The position numbers and the translations under genes are program-made. Source: Flavitalea plasmicola (GTDB lineage: Bacteria > Bacteroidota > Bacteroidia > Chitinophagales > Chitinophagaceae). Taken from it: DNA of 64,000 nt. The notes under the pieces were generated by a model. The model worked only from the letters and a program-made list of their open reading frames with translations, did not search any database and was not told the DNA's origin. Positions 58,729 to 64,000 of this stretch are shown one piece after another. How positions within the stretch are numbered: position 1 is the stretch's first letter; the number at the start of each line of letters is the position of its first letter. Location of the stretch: the NCBI RefSeq assembly GCF_030546645.1, contig NZ_JAUOTO010000005.1, forward strand, positions 124,001 through 188,000, written 5' to 3'.

Positions 58729-61164
58729 CTACTCCGAACGCAGGCTCTCCACGGGATTCATGGCCGCCGCCTTGAAGGTCCTGAGACAAAGGATGGCCAG
58801 GGCGATGAACAGCAGGGCGCCCCCTCCAGCGGCGAAGACCCACCAGCTGAGCTGGGTGCGATAGGTGAAATTCTCCAGCCATTTGCGGCTGCCCCACCAG
58901 GCGATGGGAAGGGCGATGAGGATGGCCAGCCCGATCAGTTTCAGAAAATCGCGGGAGAGCAGGAATATAAGCTGGACGACGGTGGCGCCGATGACCTTGC
59001 GGATGCCGATCTCCTTCGTGCGTTGGTTGGTGATATAGATGACCAGGCCCAGGAGGCCGAGGCAGCTGATGAAGATGGTGAGGCCCGTTGCCCAGGCCAG
59101 CAGGCGGGCGATGTTCTTTTCCGCGGTATAGAATTTGGCGATGGTGTCGTCGATGAACCGATATTCGAAATCGTCGTTCGGGTACACTGATTTGAAAGCC
59201 TTTTCCATCGCCGCGATGGTTTTCGGCCAGGCGCTGGGATTTTGTGGTTGCAGGGCGATGTTAAAAACGGTGGCCTTCCGCGTGCCGTTGGCGATGACGA
59301 GGGGTATGATCGCGTCATGGAGGGAGCGTTGGTGGAAGTCGGCGACGACGCCTGTGATACGGACCTTACCGTTCCAATTGATCTGTTGCCCGACGGCGTC
59401 CTCCGGGTGCTGAAAGCCCAGGAAATGCATATAGGACTCGTTGATCACCACCGCGTTGGTGGTGTCGCTCTGGGGAGCGGGGGCGCCGGCCAGCAGGCGG
59501 AATTTATAGATCCGGAAGTAATTGCTATCCCCCAATTTTACCTGTACATTTTTCTGGATCTCTTTTTTGCCATCGTTGTAGCTCATCCCGCTCGTCCATG
59601 TGCCGTTGGAGGATGGCGCATCGCTGGACTGACTGACAAGCACAATACCCGGCAGGGCTTTTAGCTTGCTGAGCAAGAGCGCCCGTTTTGGGGTTGTTTC
59701 AGCATAATTCGTGCGGAAAGTGAGGATGGCGTCCTTTTTAAAACCAAGGTCTTTATGGAGGCCATAGCTGATCTGTTTGGTAACGAGGAGGGTTGCGATG
59801 ATAAAGACCTGGGCGATGACAAACTGGGAGACGGTGAGGGTCTTCCGCAGCCAGCTGGACCGGGTCTGGGCAGTGCTGGCATTGGCCTGGTTCTTCAACA
59901 CCAGGACGGGTTTGTAAGCGGAGAGCACGAAGGCGGGGTAGAGGCCGGAGAGCAAGCTGACGGCGGCGACCAGGGCCAGCAGAAAGCCGATGACCTCCGG
60001 TTGGTGGAAGACATTGATATGAAAGTCTTCGGGGATAAAATCGGCGAAGACCTTTAGCAGCCAGGGGACCAGGGCGATGGAAAGGAGGGTGGCGATCAGG
60101 GTCAGCAGGAAAGTTTCCGAAAGGAACTGGAGGGCCAGTTGCCGGCGATGGCCGCCCATGGTCTTGCGGATACCGATCTCTTTTGCCCGCAGGGAAGCCT
60201 GGGCGGTGGTGAGGTTGATGAAGTTGATACAGGCCAGCAGGAGAAGGAAGGCGGCTACGGCCAGCAGGCCATAGAGCGTGGGTTTATGGGCCTGCCGGCT
60301 CTCATCGAATACGCCATAGTGTGGGTTGAAATGAAGATCGGCCAGGGGTTGCAGGTGGCAGTTTATGCCGCCATGCTCGTTGGGAGGGTTGTATTTTTTC
60401 AGGAGGCGATCCAGCTGTACATTGACTGCTGCAGTTGTTGTTCCCGGCGACAGGCGGACGAAGAGCTGGTCGGCCGAATTGATGCTGCCCCAATTGTTTA
60501 TATCATCGGGTTTCAGGCGGCTGGTGTAAAGGGTCGATAAGGAGATAAACCCGCCGAAGTAGAAGTCCGAGTTGTCCGATAAGTCTTTTACAATACCGGT
60601 GATGGTGGCCTGGATGGTATCATCGAAGGCGATGGATCTGCCGATGATGTCCCCATAGCGAAGGCCGGGATAGTAGATCCGTGCATTCTTTTCCGTCAGG
60701 ACGACCTGGTAGGGCGCCTCCAGCGAGGTGGCCGTGGAACCCGCGAGCCAGGTATAGTTGAGCAGCTTACAATAACGTGCGTCGGCATAGACCAGGTCTT
60801 TTTGTTTTTTCAGGACCAGTGGGCGGCTGGCGTCGGCGCCAGGGATGGTCACTTTAAGTTCGTCTAATGTCCGGAAGGGGGCCACCAATTCTATGCCCGT
60901 CAGTTCTTTTTGGATGGCTGGCCCCATGGGCACTGGCAGGCAGTTGTTATAAGATAACTGGCCATCATTTTTTGCGTCCAGGACCACCCGGTAGATGCGG
61001 GCGCCGTCCTTTTCAAATTTATCGAAGGAGAAGTCGAAATGGACGAGGAGAAAGATGATGAGGGAGGCGCTGATCCCGATGGAGAGGCCGAGGATGTTGA
61101 TCAGGGAAAAGGTTTTGTTGCGCCAGAAGCTGCGGATGGCGACGAGGAAATAACTTTTAAGCAT
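58729..61164 (-). CDS. MacB/FtsX-like ABC transporter permease (second copy)
   Basis: An 811-residue permease started at the ATG at 61164 (MLKSYFLVAIRSFWRNKTFS); the frame is open to 61209 but the extra residues are not family-like. It has the same build as the protein at 52190-54586: N-terminal membrane segment (LINILGLSIGISASLIIFLL), MacB_PCD domain, a first membrane cluster with RAKEIGIRKTMGGHRR (about residue 315), a second with QRTKEIGIRKVIGATV (about 720), and the ending NPVESLRSE. The two are diverged paralogues. There is no ATPase next to it. It is convergent with the LGFP gene, 15 bases apart. Confidence 0.9.
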   Translation of the reverse strand: MLKSYFLVAIRSFWRNKTFSLINILGLSIGISASLIIFLLVHFDFSFDKFEKDGARIYRVVLDAKNDGQLSYNNCLPVPMGPAIQKELTGIELVAPFRTLDELKVTIPGADASRPLVLKKQKDLVYADARYCKLLNYTWLAGSTATSLEAPYQVVLTEKNARIYYPGLRYGDIIGRSIAFDDTIQATITGIVKDLSDNSDFYFGGFISLSTLYTSRLKPDDINNWGSINSADQLFVRLSPGTTTAAVNVQLDRLLKKYNPPNEHGGINCHLQPLADLHFNPHYGVFDESRQAHKPTLYGLLAVAAFLLLLACINFINLTTAQASLRAKEIGIRKTMGGHRRQLALQFLSETFLLTLIATLLSIALVPWLLKVFADFIPEDFHINVFHQPEVIGFLLALVAAVSLLSGLYPAFVLSAYKPVLVLKNQANASTAQTRSSWLRKTLTVSQFVIAQVFIIATLLVTKQISYGLHKDLGFKKDAILTFRTNYAETTPKRALLLSKLKALPGIVLVSQSSDAPSSNGTWTSGMSYNDGKKEIQKNVQVKLGDSNYFRIYKFRLLAGAPAPQSDTTNAVVINESYMHFLGFQHPEDAVGQQINWNGKVRITGVVADFHQRSLHDAIIPLVIANGTRKATVFNIALQPQNPSAWPKTIAAMEKAFKSVYPNDDFEYRFIDDTIAKFYTAEKNIARLLAWATGLTIFISCLGLLGLVIYITNQRTKEIGIRKVIGATVVQLIFLLSRDFLKLIGLAILIALPIAWWGSRKWLENFTYRTQLSWWVFAAGGGALLFIALAILCLRTFKAAAMNPVESLRSE

Positions 61165-61371
61165 AGCTGTCGGAATGGTTGTCCGATTGGGCTCCAAAAT
61201 AAATGCCATGAAATAGCGTGCTGGCTGTCAATTTCTTGTGGGGGTGCCAGCCTCCCTGATGTACGGTTTCGTTACAGCCGGTGTACCAATATGGAATGTC
61301 AGTCATTTATTGGCCAATTGAAGGTATCTTGCTATGTTTTAGCAATCATGTGGGATAAATGATACCGATCA

Positions 61372-62730
61372 ATGGAGAGTCATAAGAATCAAAATTCCGG
61401 CATTTATTTACTTCCTTTCTGCCTGGGTATGACCGGTGTCCTTTTAAATTTGACTGCGTATTATCCTGGGTTCATGTCCCCTGATTCATTAGATATTTAT
61501 GGACAGTCCATCAGCGGGCATTATGGAGATTGGCATCCGCCTTTGATGGCCTGGTTCTGGAGCCTTGCGAACAAGCTTTATCAAGGGCCGCAGGTGATGC
61601 TCCTGTTTCAGCTGGCTTTATTGTGGGCCAGTTTTTATTTTCTGGCTACAGGTTGGTTTTCATCCCGGCGCAGCCGCATCTGGTTGTTTTTGGGATTTCT
61701 GCTGGCGCCCTTTGTACAGAATTTTGCGGGATATATTATTAAAGATGCCCAGTTGGCTTTATCGTGGCTGGCCGGCGTCAGCATTATTGCCAGGGCTGCA
61801 TCCAAGGACCGGCGCATGACCCTGGCGGAGGCGGTATTTTCATTTTTGTTCATTCTTTACGGAACAGTGGTTCGTATAAATGCCTTGCCAGGCGCAATAC
61901 CTTTATTTTACCTATGGGTCGACCAGTCCTTCCCATGGAAAAGAGCAAGGTTTTGGAGAGCGGGGGCAGTCCTGCTGTTATTACTTTCCGCTATCGGCTG
62001 CCATTCCCTTTTAAATTATATATTAAAGCCGCAAAAACAATATCCCGAATACAAACTTTATCTGCACGACATGGCAGGTGTTTATGTAAGAACAGGGGAG
62101 AACTATTTTCCAACTTTTATCAACAGTTACCCGGGCTTTGACACCGTCTATCTGCGATCCAATTATACAACGGCCACTTTCGATGACCTCTATTGGAACC
62201 AGGAAAAAAAAATTTCCTTTCTCGCCTTGAATGACAGTACCTCGCATATTATCCGAAAAGCCTGGGTTCAAAGCATTTCGAACAACTTCGGCGACTATCT
62301 ATATAACAGATGGGATGGCTTTCTCTATTTTTTGCGGATCAAAAAACGAACCTGGATAGTCACACTCAACGCTGTCGTTCCTCCCAACAACTTCGGAATA
62401 ACTTTTAAACCGAATTTTGTTTCCCGGGCTTTTATATGGCTTATCAAGCTCCAGTCGGGCGCGCCTTATATGCGGCCATGGTGCTGGCTTCTCCTGAATG
62501 TCAGCATTTTCATTGCGGGCTTCTATATTTATAATGCCAGTATCAGGAAAATTGTTTTTGTATTAGCCTCCTCGTCATTATTGTATATGTTGTCACAGTT
62601 CTTCATTTTCCAGGTGGATACTGAATTCAGGTATTTTTACTGGAACTGCCTGTCTCTTTTCATTTGTATTTTCTATTTGATAAAAGACTGGCAATTAAAG
62701 AAAAACGCCTCCCTTCCTTCTTTTTTATAA
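61372..62730 (+). CDS. Polytopic membrane protein, GT-C glycosyltransferase-like
   Basis: A 452-residue membrane protein with 10-12 hydrophobic segments. Its first loop has SPDSLDIYGQ then GDWHPPLMAWFWSLA, which matches the acidic (D/E)-containing first loop and HPP motif of ArnT/PMT-type (GT-C, GT39-like) glycosyltransferases. A large periplasmic stretch at residues about 220-360 follows (YLHDMAGVYVRTGENYF). Such enzymes transfer a lipid-phosphate-linked sugar to lipid or protein outside the membrane. There is no partner gene close by, so the acceptor is unknown. Upstream the 207-base gap to the permease start contains no clear promoter box. Confidence 0.7.
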   Translation: MESHKNQNSGIYLLPFCLGMTGVLLNLTAYYPGFMSPDSLDIYGQSISGHYGDWHPPLMAWFWSLANKLYQGPQVMLLFQLALLWASFYFLATGWFSSRRSRIWLFLGFLLAPFVQNFAGYIIKDAQLALSWLAGVSIIARAASKDRRMTLAEAVFSFLFILYGTVVRINALPGAIPLFYLWVDQSFPWKRARFWRAGAVLLLLLSAIGCHSLLNYILKPQKQYPEYKLYLHDMAGVYVRTGENYFPTFINSYPGFDTVYLRSNYTTATFDDLYWNQEKKISFLALNDSTSHIIRKAWVQSISNNFGDYLYNRWDGFLYFLRIKKRTWIVTLNAVVPPNNFGITFKPNFVSRAFIWLIKLQSGAPYMRPWCWLLLNVSIFIAGFYIYNASIRKIVFVLASSSLLYMLSQFFIFQVDTEFRYFYWNCLSLFICIFYLIKDWQLKKNASLPSFL

Positions 62731-62735
62731 AAAAA

Positions 62736-62767
62736 TTTGCGAAACCAATTGGGTGCGCATATATTTG
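62736..62767 (+). promoter_or_regulatory. Promoter of the second ArsR operon
   Basis: TTTG (62736-62739), exactly 20 bases, then TATATTTG (62760-62767) repeat the arrangement before the first ArsR gene (34206-34237). The -33 box overlaps the T/A-rich end region of the GT-C gene. GCATAT motifs surround the -7 box, again like the first promoter. Confidence 0.75.
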
Positions 62768-62801
62768 CAACCGTTCGGATGCATATTTTAACTTTCACTA
62801 A

Positions 62802-62822
62802 ATGAGATGGGAGGTTAACTAA
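62802..62822 (+). other. Six-codon leader ORF in a 21-base tandem duplication
   Basis: ATG AGA TGG GAG GTT AAC TAA encodes MRWEVN and ends immediately before the ArsR ATG (62823). ACTAAATGAGATGGGA (62797-62812) is repeated with one mismatch at 62818-62833, so the leader start and the real start are tandem copies 21 bases apart. It could be a translated leader or just a recent duplication of the start region. Confidence 0.5.
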
Positions 62823-63143
62823 ATGAGACGGGACATTTTCCAGGCCATTGCAGACCCGACGAGACGGGCTATCATCGCACTTATCGCTTTGCAGGCGATG
62901 ACCCCCAATGCCATTGCCGAGCATTTCGATACGACGCGTCAATCCATATCCAAGCATTTGCGCATTTTGTCGGAATGCGATCTGCTGACAAAAAAACAGG
63001 AAGGCAGGGAGATCTATTATCAACTCCAGGTTGATAAAATGAAAGAGATCGACAAGTGGCTGAACCAGTTCAGGAAGATCTGGGAAAACCGCTTCAGCCA
63101 GCTGGACACCTTATTAGCTACCATCAAAAACACTAAAAAATGA
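62823..63143 (+). CDS. ArsR-family winged-helix transcriptional regulator (second module)
   Basis: A 106-residue regulator with the same opening as the first module's protein (MRRDIFQAIADPTRRAIIAL). The winged helix spans residues about 12-82 (NAIAEHFDTTRQSISKHLRI, LLTKKQEGREIYYQL), and the C-terminal helix is the usual WLNQFRKIWENRFSQLD. No metal-binding cysteines are visible. Its stop (63141-63143) overlaps the next start by four bases (ATGA), giving translational coupling to the SRPBCC-VOC gene. Regulation through its own promoter repeats is likely. Confidence 0.93.
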   Translation: MRRDIFQAIADPTRRAIIALIALQAMTPNAIAEHFDTTRQSISKHLRILSECDLLTKKQEGREIYYQLQVDKMKEIDKWLNQFRKIWENRFSQLDTLLATIKNTKK

Positions 63144-64000
63144 ATTCGAATTTGCTGTTTGATTTTACTGTAGACAAGGAAAAGAAAACCATCCACGTAA
63201 CGCGGGAGTTTGCGGCCAACCTTACCCTGGTCTGGGATGCCTGGACGAAGCCGGAGCTGCTGGACCTTTGGTTTGCGCCCAAGCCCTACCAAACCAGGAC
63301 GAAGTCGATGGACTTCAGGGAAGGCGGTTTCTGGCATTACGCCATGGTCTCTCCCGACAATGTCGCTCATTGGAACCGGACCGACTATAAAAAGATCGAA
63401 TACCAAAAAAGCATTTCAGCGTTGGACGCCTTCGCCGACGAGGCCGGGAATGTCAATCCCGACTTCCCCCGCTCGCAATTCACCAACGTGTTCCGCGAGG
63501 ATGCATTTACCACCACCGTCAGCATTACCATCGTCTATCAAAGTCTTTCCGATCTTGAAAAAGTGGTCCAGATGGGATTCAAGGAGGGACTTGCCATGAC
63601 GCTGAATAACCTGGAGCAATACATCGAGGCGCAATTCAAATTAAGGAGCGCCTATAAGAAGGACAATGCACCCAGGGTTTGCACTTACCTGAACTTCCCC
63701 GGCAATACGGAAGAGGCTTTCCTGTTCTACCAATCTGTATTTAAGTCGGAATTTGCGGGTGGGGGGATCCAACGGTTTGGCGATCTGCCGGCAGACGCCG
63801 ATCATCCGCCTGTTGCCGAAGCGTTGAAAAAAATGGTGCTGCACGTTGAACTTCCCATTACGGGCAATCATATTCTAATGGGAACAGATGCCCCTAAAGA
63901 AATGGGATTCACCCTGGTCCAGGGCAATAATATGCATATCAGCATCGAGCCTGAAACAAGGGAGGAAGCCACCAGACTTTTTGATCAACTATCGGTGGGC
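63140..64000 (+). CDS. SRPBCC (AHSA1-like)–VOC/PhnB fusion protein, partial at window end
   Basis: The 287 codons up to the window end are open and in one frame. Residues 1-155 are an AHSA1/SRPBCC domain (IHVTREFAANLTLVWDAWTK, MDFREGGFWHYAM, IVYQSLSDLEKVVQMGFKEG). After a linker, residues about 165-287 are a PhnB/VOC (glyoxalase) domain (VCTYLNFPGNTEEAFLFYQS, MVLHVELPITGNHILMG, NNMHISIEPETREEATRLFD). The C-terminus lies beyond the window. I checked the junction codon by codon and found no frameshift. It follows the ArsR regulator with a four-base overlap. The expected role is sensing or altering a small organic compound; the fused VOC domain could make it an enzyme. Confidence 0.88.
   Translation, partial: MNSNLLFDFTVDKEKKTIHVTREFAANLTLVWDAWTKPELLDLWFAPKPYQTRTKSMDFREGGFWHYAMVSPDNVAHWNRTDYKKIEYQKSISALDAFADEAGNVNPDFPRSQFTNVFREDAFTTTVSITIVYQSLSDLEKVVQMGFKEGLAMTLNNLEQYIEAQFKLRSAYKKDNAPRVCTYLNFPGNTEEAFLFYQSVFKSEFAGGGIQRFGDLPADADHPPVAEALKKMVLHVELPITGNHILMGTDAPKEMGFTLVQGNNMHISIEPETREEATRLFDQLSVG

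Noticed and set aside
1..64000. tRNA, rRNA, CRISPR arrays, insertion sequences, prophage, origin of replication
   Set aside because: I looked for these in the intergenic regions and found none; no transposase, integrase or phage structural gene is present, and no spaced direct-repeat arrays were seen.

Overview
The window reads as chromosomal DNA of a Bacteroidota bacterium, most likely a Chitinophagaceae (Chitinophaga-like) soil or plant-associated species. The evidence is three secreted proteins with type IX (PorSS) C-terminal sorting signatures (…YPNP/FPNP…), a TonB-dependent receptor, LytS/LytTR-type signalling, a two-component-regulator-propeller protein, SusD-free polysaccharide enzymes, A-rich ribosome binding regions instead of strong Shine-Dalgarno sites, and promoters of the Bacteroidota type (TTTG at -33, TAnnTTTG at -7). 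GC content looks close to 48-50 % by eye, with AT-richer islands at about 17.7-18.9 kb and 50.5-52 kb. I see no tRNA, rRNA, CRISPR array, intact insertion sequence or prophage.

Layout. 0-5.1 kb (minus): the start of a regulator-propeller sensor, then an ABC exporter made of an ATPase and a permease fused to a peptidase-like domain whose zinc site is gone. 5.1-8 kb: an orphan gene behind a structured leader, an AraC-type regulator remnant, and a six-repeat beta-propeller. 8-17.5 kb: TonB receptor, rhodanese, peptidase E, erythromycin-esterase-like protein, AraC regulator with epoxide hydrolase, a bidirectional terminator, a T9SS surface protein and a C1q-like protein. 17.7-20 kb: an AT-rich orphan pair and small envelope proteins. 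20-26.3 kb: thrS, a cupin, a DUF1330 protein, and an SDR-AKR-AraC operon behind two operator-like direct repeats. 26.3-32.3 kb: a T9SS-secreted GH44 glycanase and a LytS-LytR-ankyrin-propeller cluster.

32.5-38.6 kb: a subclass B3 metallo-beta-lactamase-like protein divergent from an ArsR-SRPBCC-FAD oxidase-MFS operon, then a polysaccharide deacetylase and a run of small hairpins. 38.7-50.4 kb: large envelope proteins (T9SS protein, TlpA-type thioredoxin protein, lipoprotein, S41 protease), a nucleotide-kinase-like protein, and an Omp85-type barrel carrying a protein-kinase-like domain. 50.5-62.7 kb: an AAA+/DUF234-type ATPase behind a three-copy repeat, two MacB-like permeases without ATPases, DUF4256, a TPR-HisKA_2 kinase, an LGFP-repeat protein and a GT-C-like membrane protein. 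62.7-64 kb: a second ArsR-SRPBCC module, here with the SRPBCC domain fused to a glyoxalase/VOC domain and cut by the window end.

Most genes are monocistronic or in short operons dealing with envelope biogenesis, secretion and small-molecule stress. The features I would look at first are the kinase-like/Omp85 fusion, the dead M1 domain on the ABC permease, the AraC operator pair at 26.2 kb, the pseudoknot-like leader at 5.3 kb, the nested hairpins at 38.6 kb and the repeat array at 51.9 kb. Start codons were moved inward from the longest reading frame wherever a signal peptide, conserved N-terminus or neighbouring gene argued for it.
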